A DNA stretch of 64,000 bases from Albidovulum litorale (GTDB lineage Bacteria > Pseudomonadota > Alphaproteobacteria > Rhodobacterales > Rhodobacteraceae). The stretch's first letter is position 1. The number at the start of each line of letters is the position of its first letter. The notes under the pieces are model-generated. The model did not search any database and was not told the origin of the DNA. It worked only from the letters and a program-made list of their open reading frames with translations. The DNA is taken from the NCBI RefSeq assembly GCF_025751495.1, contig NZ_JAOWKZ010000005.1, positions 355,276 to 419,275 of the forward strand, read 5' to 3'. The translations under genes were made by a program, and so were the position numbers. Shown in pieces: positions 18,254 through 26,852 of this stretch.

Positions 18254-19648
18254 TCAGTCGATTTCGTAGGGCAGGAGGCCGCGCCGGTCGGGATTGACGC
18301 GCAGCCGACGTTCCAGCGGCGGAACCGAGCGCTGGTGGCAATCCTTCCTTTCGCAGATGCGGCAGGAAATACCGATCGGCTCGAAGGCGCGGGAATTCGT
18401 CAGGTCCAGATCGTCGGCATAGACGAGGCCCTTGGCGTGGCTCACCTCGCAGCCAAGTCCGATCGCGTAGCGCCGGACCGGTGCGTGGAACGACCCACCG
18501 GGTTTCGAGACGTCGCGGGCAAGGCAGAGATACCGTACCCCGTCCGGCGTCTCGGCCAGTTGCCTCAGAAAGCGGCCCGGCGTTTCAAAGGCACGGTGCA
18601 CGTTCCAAAGGGGGCAGGCGCCGCCAAACCGGGCGAATTGCAGACGTGTCGCCGAATGGCGCTTGGTGATCGTGCCAGCCTGATCGACGCGGACGAAGAA
18701 GAAGGGGATGCCCTTCAGCCCCGGCCTCTGCATCGTCGAGAGCCTGTGGGCGACCTGTTCGATCGAGGCGCCGAAGCGGTCGGCGAGCCGCTCCAGATCG
18801 TGCCGGGTTTCCTCTGCCGCCTCAAGGAAGGTGCGGTAGGGCAGAAGTGCCGCCCCGGCGTAATAGTTGGCGAGCCCGATCTTGGCGATGGAGCGGGCGG
18901 CTTCCGACTGAAAGCGCGCGAGGTCCAGCGTCGCTTCCAAAAGCTCGTTCTGGGTCACGAGGGCAAGCTGGTGCAGAAGCTGGAAGCGCCGGGTTTCGGG
19001 CGCGGAGCGGGTGGAAAGCGTGATGCGCCGGTCGGCGACCGCACGGATGTCGCTGTCATCGGACAGCACCACCTCGATCCCCTTTTCGGCCAGAGCCGCG
19101 CGGGCCCGGGCCTCGGGGTCGGCGCCCCGGCCCTGCGCCTCGGCAAAGCGTTCGGCGGCGCGGTCGACCGCGTCGAGATAGTTGTCGCAATAATGGAAGA
19201 AGTCGCGCACCTCTTCCCAGGGCGAGGCGCGGGCGGGGCTTTCCTCGCGGCCCAGCGCCTCGTCGAGCGAGGCGAGCCGTTCATGGGTCTGCCGGTAGGC
19301 ACGGTGCAGTTCGAGAAATGCACGCGCCAGCATCGGCGCATTCGAGGCAGCGAGCCTGAGATCGGCGAGTGGCGGTGCGCTGTCGGCAAAGACCGGATCG
19401 GCCAGCGCCTCGCGCATATCCGAGACGAGCCGTTCGGCATCGCCCGAGGAAAGTTCAGTTACATCGAGGCCGAATTCCCCCGCCAGCGCCAGCACCACGG
19501 CGGCGGAGACCGGGCGGTGATTGTTCTCCATCTGGTTCAGATAGGGCAGCGACACGCCGAGCTTGGCGGCGAAAGCCTTCTGCGTCAGCCCCAGACGGTT
19601 GCGCGTTTCGCGCAGCTTCACACCGGCATAGAGTTTCTGGGTGGCCAT
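18254..19648 (-). CDS. XRE-type regulator of the ScfR/RamB (short-chain fatty acyl) family
   Basis: The 464-residue regulator has an N-terminal XRE helix-turn-helix (RNRLGLTQKAFAAKLGVSLP, about residues 15-65), a middle ImmA/IrrE-like region (FQLLHQLALVTQNELLEATL) and a C-terminal cysteine-rich domain (ACPLWNVH, then GISCRICERKDCHQRS). Relatives respond to acyl-CoA levels and control glyoxylate or propionate metabolism. The start is the second of two adjacent ATGs, behind a GGGGGAAGG site; a longer frame to 19777 uses no good start. The gene stands alone, with the lower-G+C island beginning just beyond it. Confidence 0.87.
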   Translation of the reverse strand: MATQKLYAGVKLRETRNRLGLTQKAFAAKLGVSLPYLNQMENNHRPVSAAVVLALAGEFGLDVTELSSGDAERLVSDMREALADPVFADSAPPLADLRLAASNAPMLARAFLELHRAYRQTHERLASLDEALGREESPARASPWEEVRDFFHYCDNYLDAVDRAAERFAEAQGRGADPEARARAALAEKGIEVVLSDDSDIRAVADRRITLSTRSAPETRRFQLLHQLALVTQNELLEATLDLARFQSEAARSIAKIGLANYYAGAALLPYRTFLEAAEETRHDLERLADRFGASIEQVAHRLSTMQRPGLKGIPFFFVRVDQAGTITKRHSATRLQFARFGGACPLWNVHRAFETPGRFLRQLAETPDGVRYLCLARDVSKPGGSFHAPVRRYAIGLGCEVSHAKGLVYADDLDLTNSRAFEPIGISCRICERKDCHQRSVPPLERRLRVNPDRRGLLPYEID

Positions 19649-19984
19649 CATCCTTCCCCCGGGGCTTTGCGAAGCGGACGATAGCCTTTGCAAATCCGGT
19701 CGCCAAGGGGATTGGCGCGTGTGACGGCGATCTCCGGCAGATGGTTCAGATGCCAGAGCGAGCAATTGAGTAAGCAAGATTGCACCACTCTCGATTCAAG
19801 CACTAAAATCCTAAGTGGCGCGGTTCCGAAACATTCAATGTGCGCACGAATGGCATTCGGCGCGCTGCTCTCGCCATGATCTAAACTTCCCAGTCTGACC
19901 CTGTGAGTTTATGCGCATCGAGAATGAAATCACCGATGCCGATGCCTGGGATCAGTACCCCTCGTCTTGGCAATCGACGACCAG
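19649..19984. other. Gene-free stretch at the island edge
   Basis: These 336 bases contain no reading frame I can support. They hold the promoter region of the ScfR-type gene on one side and the 3' flank of the sulfotransferase operon on the other. The change from high to lower G+C falls about here. No tRNA or recognisable insertion-sequence end was seen. Confidence 0.5.
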
Positions 19985-20896
19985 TTACTTGAGTTTCTGC
20001 AACGCCAAGCCGATTTCGTAACGCCGGCGCTTCTGCGCCTCGTCCTGAGTGCCGCCGCCGACCACAGGTTCGTACCCAATCCGCCTCAGTGTCGGGTTTA
20101 CGATTTCTGATAATTCCATGACAGTTTCCCGCGACAGTACCGTCTTCCAACGGCCAACGCTGGCATCTTCGATTGCGGACCGGGCAAAGCTCTTCCAGTC
20201 ACTGAACCCCTTGGAATCCTTACCGGTAAGCGCTGTGGAGAGCGATGCGGCGACATAGTCCTCTCCGAGGAACTCGAAAAGGGCCGCGAGATTGCTGTTC
20301 GGATCAGCGACCAGGTTTTCGTATTGCAACAGACATGCATCCTCGGGATTGCTTTCGGCAAAGTCCAGGATGGCGTTCGTCGCGTCGACCCAGGCGCGGG
20401 CAAAGGCGTGGAGCGGCCGCGGATTCTCACGGATGTAGCGATGTAGTTCGGATGGATAGGCTTGGGACTTTCCAATCCAGTCCTGCATTGAGCACACGAC
20501 ATCCAAGCCGTGCCGCACGATGCACACATACTGAACGCGGTCCGCGCACAGCCGATGAATGGTCGCAAGGTGAAACGCATCCACTGCTGTCTTTTCCACC
20601 CAACGAGGTTTGCCCTCGCTCGCGGCGTGTTCGCGACGGAAGCTGAACACGAGGTCCCTCAACCGGCCGACAACCTCATCGGAGCTGAAACCGAGAAACC
20701 CAAGACCGTTCACAACACCGACTTCCAGCCCGTCGACCATCCGTTCGCCTTCGAGAAACCGCGCCGCGGAAGTGAGCGCATAGGTTTCGCCTGGCGCTGC
20801 AAACGAAGGGTGCGCATCCAAGAGCCGGCGCAGCAACGTGGTTCCGGATCGCGGGCATCCGAACAGTACCACGCCTTCACGCACCTGGTCGGTCAT
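19985..20896 (-). CDS. Sulfotransferase family protein
   Basis: The 303-residue protein has the PAPS-binding loop VVLFGCPRSGTTLLRRLLDA near the N-terminus and the 3'-phosphate-binding block CIVRHGLDVVCSMQDWI in the middle. The later LQYENLVADP is typical of bacterial sulfotransferases. It would transfer sulfate from 3'-phosphoadenylylsulfate to a hydroxyl or amine in the cytoplasm. The ATG at 20896 has a GGAGA site; an in-frame GTG at 20908 is less likely. It is the last gene of the MBOAT operon, 15 bases after the carrier protein, which links sulfation to the same pathway. Confidence 0.87.
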   Translation of the reverse strand: MTDQVREGVVLFGCPRSGTTLLRRLLDAHPSFAAPGETYALTSAARFLEGERMVDGLEVGVVNGLGFLGFSSDEVVGRLRDLVFSFRREHAASEGKPRWVEKTAVDAFHLATIHRLCADRVQYVCIVRHGLDVVCSMQDWIGKSQAYPSELHRYIRENPRPLHAFARAWVDATNAILDFAESNPEDACLLQYENLVADPNSNLAALFEFLGEDYVAASLSTALTGKDSKGFSDWKSFARSAIEDASVGRWKTVLSRETVMELSEIVNPTLRRIGYEPVVGGGTQDEAQKRRRYEIGLALQKLK

Positions 20897-20911
20897 TCTG
20901 GTCTCCACCGT

Positions 20912-21154
20912 CTACGCGGCGCGCGAGTTTACGTATGAAAGTATGCGCCCGATCGAGTCGAAGTTCTCAAGCGTGATGTCACCCGGCGGAATCGACGGCC
21001 CGGTCGTGGATTCGATGTACGTGATCAATTCGATCATTGAGAATGAATCGATGACTCCGGTGCTGAACAAAAGCGTGTCGTCCTCCACGTCCGACACGTC
21101 GACGTTCAAAGCGCCCTTCAGAAATCCGATCAAGTCATTCCGTTGAAAGTTCAT
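20912..21154 (-). CDS. Acyl/peptidyl carrier protein (DltC-like)
   Basis: The 80-residue acidic protein has the phosphopantetheine attachment site GVIDSFSMIELITYIE, with Ser37 as the attachment residue. Spacing and length fit a stand-alone carrier. It would be loaded by the AMP-forming ligase encoded just upstream and hand the acyl or aminoacyl group to the membrane acyltransferase. The ATG at 21154 follows a GAGGTG site; a TTG two codons earlier is possible. Gene order parallels the DltC position in dlt operons. Confidence 0.88.
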   Translation of the reverse strand: MNFQRNDLIGFLKGALNVDVSDVEDDTLLFSTGVIDSFSMIELITYIESTTGPSIPPGDITLENFDSIGRILSYVNSRAA

Positions 21155-21169
21155 ATTCAATTCACCTCG

Positions 21170-22735
21170 TCAGGTTGTCGAAAATTGTGCCATGAGCTGT
21201 TTCCGGTCGACCTTCAGGTTCGATGTCAGAGGAAAGCTCGGAACGGCATGGATCGCCTTGGGAATCATATAGTCCGGCAACCTCTGCCTTAAACGGTGCA
21301 GCACGGACTTTTCGTCTATTGCGTCGCATTCCAGAAACGCCGCCAACCCCGCGACGGTCTTGCCGTTGACCGGCCACGGCACGACCAAAGCCTGCGCCGC
21401 ACCTGACGCTTCCTTCAAAGCCACCTCGATCTCGCCCAATTCTATCCGATGTCCGTGGAGCTTGATCTGGTGATCGAGTCGGCCGAGATACTCAAATGGT
21501 TCCGAAACATCATCTGGCAGTCGCACCAGGTCGCCAGTGCGATACCAGCGCCCGCCGGTGGCTGGATCCACGATGAACGCCGCGTCCGTCTTCGCCTTGT
21601 CATCAAGGTATCCGAGGGCCACCTGAGGCCCCGACATCATCAACTCGCCGACCTCACCCGGCCCAACCGGCGTCCGGTCCGCCGAAACCACGCGCGCGTT
21701 CATTCCGGCAAAGGGAGACCCGATTGGAACGATTGCCTTGCCAGCATCTGCGGCGGTCCATCGGTGTGCCATACAGGCCAGCGTGACCTCCGTCGGTCCG
21801 TAAAGGTTCTCGACGATCGAGTTCGGCGCGGCGGCGGCCCATGCTGCGGCGGCTTCGCCGGGCAACGCTTCACCGCAGAACAACGACAGCTTCAATTGCG
21901 GAAACGCCCCCGGTTCCATCTGCCTGAGGCGGTTCATGAGAACCGCGACGGATGGCACCGAGAACCAGACCGTGATTCCCGAGCGCCGAATGTAGTCGGC
22001 CGGAAGCATCAGTTCACCGGGTCCCGGACAGCACACGCACCCGCCGGATTTCCACGCAACGAACAGATCGAAGACCGACAGATCAAACCCGAGGTCGAAC
22101 ATCTGGGAGAAACGGTCGGTCTCACAAAGCTGGTACCGGTTTTCGCAGCAGTCCAGGAAATGCGCGACATTGGCGTGGGACACCATGACGCCCTTCGGCT
22201 GGCCCGTGCTGCCGGAGGTGTAGAGAAGATAGGCCATCGCATTGTCCGCCGGCGGTGTCGGAGCGCTGAAACCCGCAGCTCGCCCTCGACCAGGAAGCAC
22301 CCGGTGCCGCGGGTGTCGCCCGGCAAGGTCGCGTACGTCGTTCCGGTCGGCAACGACGACGACCAGGCCCGCCGCCTGATCGAGGACCGCGTCCAGAACC
22401 GATGCGGCACTGGCGTCGGTAACGAGCCGCGTTATGCCCGCGTGGGCGATCATGTAGCCCAGACGGGCGACCGGGAATTTCGGATTGAGGGGCAGGTAGC
22501 CATCCCCATTAAAGAGCGCGCCAAGGACGCCGGCATAGGCGCCGACCGAACGGGTAGCCAGAACGCCGGTCAGCCGCCGTCCGCCGCGAGGCCGTTCCGC
22601 GAGTGCTGTCGCGATGTCCATGGCCCGCGCTTCGAGGTCCGAATAGCTCAGTTCCTCCTCGCCGAGCGAAAGCGCAGGCCGACCCGGAAGACGACGCGCG
22701 GAAGCAAGGAAACCGTCAAGCAACCATCCGGCCAT
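21170..22735 (-). CDS. AMP-forming amino acid/acyl ligase (adenylation domain, DltA-like)
   Basis: The 521-residue stand-alone adenylation enzyme has the usual core motifs in order: YLLYTSGSTGQPKGVMVSH, ENLYGPTEVTLAC, YRTGDLV, YLGRLDHQIKLHGHRIELGE and the C-terminal lysine in LTSNLKVDRKQL. Its length equals DltA, with no condensation or carrier domain. It would activate an amino acid or carboxylic acid with ATP and load the adjacent carrier protein. The substrate cannot be read with confidence. The gene lies 9 bases after the MBOAT gene and 15 bases before the carrier protein start. Confidence 0.88.
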   Translation of the reverse strand: MAGWLLDGFLASARRLPGRPALSLGEEELSYSDLEARAMDIATALAERPRGGRRLTGVLATRSVGAYAGVLGALFNGDGYLPLNPKFPVARLGYMIAHAGITRLVTDASAASVLDAVLDQAAGLVVVVADRNDVRDLAGRHPRHRVLPGRGRAAGFSAPTPPADNAMAYLLYTSGSTGQPKGVMVSHANVAHFLDCCENRYQLCETDRFSQMFDLGFDLSVFDLFVAWKSGGCVCCPGPGELMLPADYIRRSGITVWFSVPSVAVLMNRLRQMEPGAFPQLKLSLFCGEALPGEAAAAWAAAAPNSIVENLYGPTEVTLACMAHRWTAADAGKAIVPIGSPFAGMNARVVSADRTPVGPGEVGELMMSGPQVALGYLDDKAKTDAAFIVDPATGGRWYRTGDLVRLPDDVSEPFEYLGRLDHQIKLHGHRIELGEIEVALKEASGAAQALVVPWPVNGKTVAGLAAFLECDAIDEKSVLHRLRQRLPDYMIPKAIHAVPSFPLTSNLKVDRKQLMAQFSTT

Positions 22736-22744
22736 GACCTTATT

Positions 22745-23938
22745 CTAGCCCCCGAGCCTTATGCCAAACAGCGCCAGAAAGACCTGAATGGATACGAACG
22801 CGCCGCCACCCGTCGACGAGAAAGCGTAGCTGCCGGTCACGAACGCGAAGGTGAAAGGAATGCCGACGTACTTCCAGCGGCTGCGCACGCCCGCACGCCA
22901 CCATTCGTACCGCCGCGCGTAGCGCACCCAGGTCATGTAGAGCGCCACGCCGGAGGCGTGGTAGAGCCCCCAGAACAGCCATCCAAATGCCGCGCCATGC
23001 CAAATACCCATGGCGATAAATGTAGCATAGACAGCAAGATAAGGCGTACGTGTCCGGGCCAAGACCGGAAGATAAACGTAATTCTGGCACCAACCGGCCA
23101 GAGTCATGTGCCATCGTTTCCAAAAATCGGAGATGTTGACCGCCAGGATCGGGAATCGGAAGTTTTCCATGATCCGAATTCCGAACAGGAGGCTGGCACC
23201 GATGGCAATGTCGGTGTAGGCGCTGAAATCCAGATAGGCATACAGGTAGGTCAGCGCGAGGAACGCCCAGACTTTCAACGCGCCGACGTCGTTAAGGCTT
23301 GATACCAGCGCCTCCGCGCTGTTCGGAATGCCGAAGCCCACGTGGTCCGGCGATACGAGCTTGGCGATCAGCATGATCTTGATCAGCCCGTAAGCGATGC
23401 GCGTCAGGGCTTCAGCGGTCATCTGGCCGCTGAACTTGTGCTCGAGGTTGGATGTGAAGTGGTCGAACCTCTCGATCGGTCCCGCCGTGAAGATCGGAAA
23501 CAGGAAGATGTAGGTGAAGAAGGTCGGGAGCGACCTGTTCTTGATGTTGCCGCGCGCGGTCTCGACCGCATAGTGGATCAGTTTGAAGGTAAAATAGCTT
23601 ATCCCGAGCGGCGCCGCGATCGCGACGCCGGGCGTGGCGTCGCTCATCGCTGCAAGGAGGACGGGGAGATATTTCTCCCAGCACAGATATCCGAGTATCG
23701 ACAGAACCAACCCGATCAGGGCCAGTTTCGCGTAGCGCCTCTCACGAAGCGCCTCGGGTGCGACGAAAAAGAACAACACCGTCCATACCATGAAGATCGG
23801 AACGCCGACCGGCTCGAGCGAAGCTAGGTAGAGGAACGACGTCGCCGACAGGAACGGAAACCTGAAGCGCTGCGGCAAAAGCCAGAACGCAACGGCCGAG
23901 CCAAAAAGAACCAACCAAAACCAAGGGCTTTGAATCAT
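22745..23938 (-). CDS. MBOAT-family membrane O-acyltransferase (DltB-like)
   Basis: The 397-residue polytopic membrane protein has MBOAT landmarks: PLGISYFTFKLIHYAVE, DFSAYTDIAIGASLLFG, NISDFWKRWHMTLAGW and the conserved histidine in AMGIWHGAAFGWLFWG (about residue 313). MBOAT proteins of the DltB/AlgI class take an acyl group from a cytoplasmic thioester and pass it across the membrane to an extracytoplasmic polymer. The ATG at 23938 follows an AAAGG site; a GTG seven codons earlier is unlikely. The carrier protein and ligase genes next to it point to DltB-like use of a carrier-bound substrate. Confidence 0.9.
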   Translation of the reverse strand: MIQSPWFWLVLFGSAVAFWLLPQRFRFPFLSATSFLYLASLEPVGVPIFMVWTVLFFFVAPEALRERRYAKLALIGLVLSILGYLCWEKYLPVLLAAMSDATPGVAIAAPLGISYFTFKLIHYAVETARGNIKNRSLPTFFTYIFLFPIFTAGPIERFDHFTSNLEHKFSGQMTAEALTRIAYGLIKIMLIAKLVSPDHVGFGIPNSAEALVSSLNDVGALKVWAFLALTYLYAYLDFSAYTDIAIGASLLFGIRIMENFRFPILAVNISDFWKRWHMTLAGWCQNYVYLPVLARTRTPYLAVYATFIAMGIWHGAAFGWLFWGLYHASGVALYMTWVRYARRYEWWRAGVRSRWKYVGIPFTFAFVTGSYAFSSTGGGAFVSIQVFLALFGIRLGG

Positions 23939-24105
23939 GTGTTGCCTTTTCCAGCGCACTCAAAAATTCTGATACCGAAAGATCCGTACATCGCCTGCCT
24001 TCGCCCACATTTCAGTCACCGCTGCAGAAAGCAGCAAGCCAATTACGACACCCTGAATGATCGCCCCCAGTCGTCTCGCCGGAGTGGTGTTTGCCCTATG
24101 GTCCT

Positions 24106-25212
24106 TCACTGAGACACTCCGATCGCTTGAGCAACGCTTAGGGAAATAACCTCGGAGCAGCGGCGCCGCGCTTGCGCGTTTCCCAGGTGGCCTTCGAAAT
24201 CCACGAAATCTGACCGTGTCAACTCTGCGCTGTCCGTTGCGCTGATGAAGTTGGCATCCAGCCCGTCAGCAAACCGCTTCAGATCGTCGCGATACCGCCC
24301 AAAGAACTCCGCACCGGCAGGCACGGAAAACCATCCCGGATTGACTGGTGCCTCCATGATCACGACGCGTATATCTCGTGTTTCGCGCAGGCGCTCCACA
24401 AAGCGCCGGATGACTTCGTAATTGGACTGAGAATTGGCTACATAAGCCTTCGCATGCTTTCCGATCCGGGCAATCTCTTCGTTCCAGAATTCGGGCCGGT
24501 TGACGTGATCGTACCACGGCGCGGTCAACGGATCCGCATAGTCGTACCCGCCCCAAAGGAGATTTTTGAGCATCACCTTCCGGCGGGACAGTATGAAACC
24601 CGCGTTGTCGATTGCATGAATGCCCGTTCGAACGGGCACGTCCACTCCGGCTCGACGTGCTTCTTCGTCAAATGCTGCGGACGTAAAGCCAAGCTTGGGC
24701 CACTTCACCAATTCCCGCAGATGTCCGTCAGGTCCGTAACCTGCGGTCTCAAGGACGCCTGGGGTCAGGGCAATGACGATCACACTCCCTGGGCCTGGCT
24801 GAAGCCGATCGAGAATCGCTGCCATTTCCCACGTTGACTGAGCGTCCGTGGCGAGGTCGTGCGCAACAAGTCTTGTTCCCGTCTTCTCTTCGACCAGACG
24901 CGTTATCAGTTCCTCGGACTCAACGCACCGCACGGGCACGGATGTTCCGAGGATCACAATGCCGGGTTGGCCACTGTTGGCACGAGAAAGAACCTTGTGG
25001 GTAACAAGTGTCTGTACATCCTGCGTATCGGCCATCTGAAGCCGGTAGAAACGCGACGCCGTGAAGTTGGAGCCAAACACGAGGCAATAACTCGCGAATG
25101 CGACTACAAGCACTGCAATCGACGTTCCAACCGACAGCAATGAAGGTTCGACCATCCCGTGCAGCAGAGCATGAAAGGTCGTTCTGTCTTCGCTGTTTGC
25201 TTCGGTTTTCAT
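24106..25212 (-). CDS. Membrane-anchored SGNH-like protein (possible DltD/AlgX-type partner)
   Basis: The 368-residue protein has one N-terminal membrane segment (SLLSVGTSIAVLVVAFASYC, about residues 25-46) and then a soluble, probably periplasmic domain. PGIVILGTSVPVRCVESEEL resembles the first block of SGNH-type esterases, with the threonine-serine as candidate nucleophile region. The C-terminal DFEGHLGNAQARRRCSE has an acidic residue and histidine where the last block would be. It heads the operon, as expected for a DltD-like partner of an MBOAT protein. Overall similarity is weak, so family membership is an inference. A 167-base gap separates it from the MBOAT gene. Confidence 0.6.
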   Translation of the reverse strand: MKTEANSEDRTTFHALLHGMVEPSLLSVGTSIAVLVVAFASYCLVFGSNFTASRFYRLQMADTQDVQTLVTHKVLSRANSGQPGIVILGTSVPVRCVESEELITRLVEEKTGTRLVAHDLATDAQSTWEMAAILDRLQPGPGSVIVIALTPGVLETAGYGPDGHLRELVKWPKLGFTSAAFDEEARRAGVDVPVRTGIHAIDNAGFILSRRKVMLKNLLWGGYDYADPLTAPWYDHVNRPEFWNEEIARIGKHAKAYVANSQSNYEVIRRFVERLRETRDIRVVIMEAPVNPGWFSVPAGAEFFGRYRDDLKRFADGLDANFISATDSAELTRSDFVDFEGHLGNAQARRRCSEVISLSVAQAIGVSQ

Positions 25213-25382
25213 TCCGGCCGAAGTCCCCACTTCCCACAATACATGACGATAAAACGATGCACTCTCTCAAGACAAAGAATTTTCGAATGTAAACTGCTGA
25301 AGAAAAGATCGGATCAATAAAAATTGGGCTCTAAACAATCAGTTTTGGCTTGTCGCGTTAACCCTGCGATGTAACCGATGTC

Positions 25383-25553
25383 AGCGCGCCCTTCCGCTCG
25401 CTGAACGAGAAATGCGTTTATCGTCACCGCTTCGAAAGCCTGGCCCACGCCAGCCGTGTGATTGGCGACTGGATCCAGTTCTACAACCACAGACGCCCGC
25501 ATCAGGCACTTGCCATGCGGACACCCGCAGAGGCATTCAGATTAGCAGCTTAA
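25383..25553 (+). pseudogene. C-terminal fragment of an IS3-type transposase
   Basis: A frame ending at TAA 25551-25553 encodes about 49 recognisable residues of an integrase-core C-terminus: LNEKCVYRHRFESLAHASRV, then GDWIQFYNHRRPHQALAMRT and PAEAF. The rest of the transposase and both terminal repeats are missing. It marks past insertion activity at the boundary between the lower-G+C operon and the enolase operon. The following 94 bases encode no recognisable protein. Confidence 0.8.
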
Positions 25554-25649
25554 CCTGAGCAGACTCCGCTGGGTCGATACAATTACGGCGAGGACGAAGG
25601 CGGCGTAACCTGCATCTTCCAGACTGACTGGCGGTTGCCGGGCTAGGTG

Positions 25650-26852
25650 TCAGCGCGCCCAATAGCTGTCAGGGGGAGGACCATAGTCCAGCAACGCGCA
25701 GGAATAGACGGCGGTTTCGTCGAACGGGTAGCGCGCTTCCATGTCTGCCGTGAGTGTCAGGCCGAGTCCGGGCGCGGTGGGGCGCAGCAGTTTGCCGTCC
25801 ACGATCTTGGCCTGATCGCCCATCATCTCGCGCCCAAGCGGGAAGTCGAGCATCGGGAACTCGACGAGCTTCCCACCGGCCGCGAAGGCGGCGTGGTAGG
25901 AGGCCATGATCGCCGCCGCGCCGCCCCAGGCATGGACGACCACATCGGTGCCCTTCGCCTTGGCTGCCGCGAAGACGTCCATCACCGCCGATATCCCGCC
26001 CATTACCGAGGCGTCGGGCTGCACGAAATCGTAGACATCGTTGTTCAGCCGCTCGATCATCTCCTTCGGCGTGGTGATGATCTCGCCGCCGCAGACCGGC
26101 ACGTCGATGCGGGAACGCAGTTCCCTGAACCCTTCCGGCGCATCGGGGCCGATCGCCTCCTCGACGAAAACCATGCGGAAATCGGTCTTCGCATGGACGG
26201 CCTCGACGAAGCGCACCACATCATCCACAGCCTGCGGCGGATCGGCGAGGTTCTGGCACATGTCGACGCCGACCTCGATGCCGCGCCGCCCGGCTTCCTC
26301 CAGCACCCAGGCGGTGCGCAGGATGTCATGCTTGACCGAGCGCATCTTGAAGATGGTGATACCGAGGCTCTCCAGCAGGTCCAGTTCGCGCAGGAACTGT
26401 TCCTTGCGGTCGCAGCAGCCGCCTGAACCATAGATGCGGATTGCGTCGGCCTTCGGCCCGTCGCTGAGAAGATCGTAGGCGGGCTTGCCGAGGGACTTGC
26501 CCTTGGCATCCCAGAGCGCGATCTCAAAGGCGGCGATGACGTGGCGGGCAGCCCCCTGCAATGACCAGTAATCGCAGAGCGACCGCAGATCGCGCAGCCG
26601 TGCGGCGATGTCGAACCCGTCCTTGCCCATGACCTGCGGCGCGCACAGCTCGACGATGGACTGGAAGACCTTGGGGGCGAAGACGGCAAGGTAGCCTTCG
26701 CCAAGTCCGGTCACGCCGTTATCGAGCGTCACCTCGACCATGCCGATGGTGCGCTTGGGCCCGTTCGGGAAACATTCCTTGATTTCGGGGTCATCCGCAT
26801 CGGCATAGGGTGACGAGAGGAGCAGGCAGCGGATATTTGTGATCTTTGGCAT
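25650..26852 (-). CDS. Enolase-superfamily (mandelate racemase/muconate lactonizing enzyme) protein
   Basis: The 400-residue enzyme has the superfamily metal ligands in GVDMCQNL, FVEEAIG and CGGEIITT, and a His-Asp dyad from DFVQPDASVMGG and VVHAWGGAA. The first catalytic block reads FKMRS, with arginine where many relatives have the second lysine of KxK. The fold abstracts a proton next to a carboxylate, giving dehydration, racemisation or epimerisation of an acid. It starts inside the stop of the dehydrogenase gene (TGATG). Context suggests a sugar-acid dehydratase or a betaine/amino acid epimerase; the substrate is open. Confidence 0.87.
   Translation of the reverse strand: MPKITNIRCLLLSSPYADADDPEIKECFPNGPKRTIGMVEVTLDNGVTGLGEGYLAVFAPKVFQSIVELCAPQVMGKDGFDIAARLRDLRSLCDYWSLQGAARHVIAAFEIALWDAKGKSLGKPAYDLLSDGPKADAIRIYGSGGCCDRKEQFLRELDLLESLGITIFKMRSVKHDILRTAWVLEEAGRRGIEVGVDMCQNLADPPQAVDDVVRFVEAVHAKTDFRMVFVEEAIGPDAPEGFRELRSRIDVPVCGGEIITTPKEMIERLNNDVYDFVQPDASVMGGISAVMDVFAAAKAKGTDVVVHAWGGAAAIMASYHAAFAAGGKLVEFPMLDFPLGREMMGDQAKIVDGKLLRPTAPGLGLTLTADMEARYPFDETAVYSCALLDYGPPPDSYWAR

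Noticed and set aside
25554..25647. Fragment encoding a short tail ending TDWRLPG
   Set aside because: A short open frame with no recognisable family; not enough to call a gene or pseudogene.
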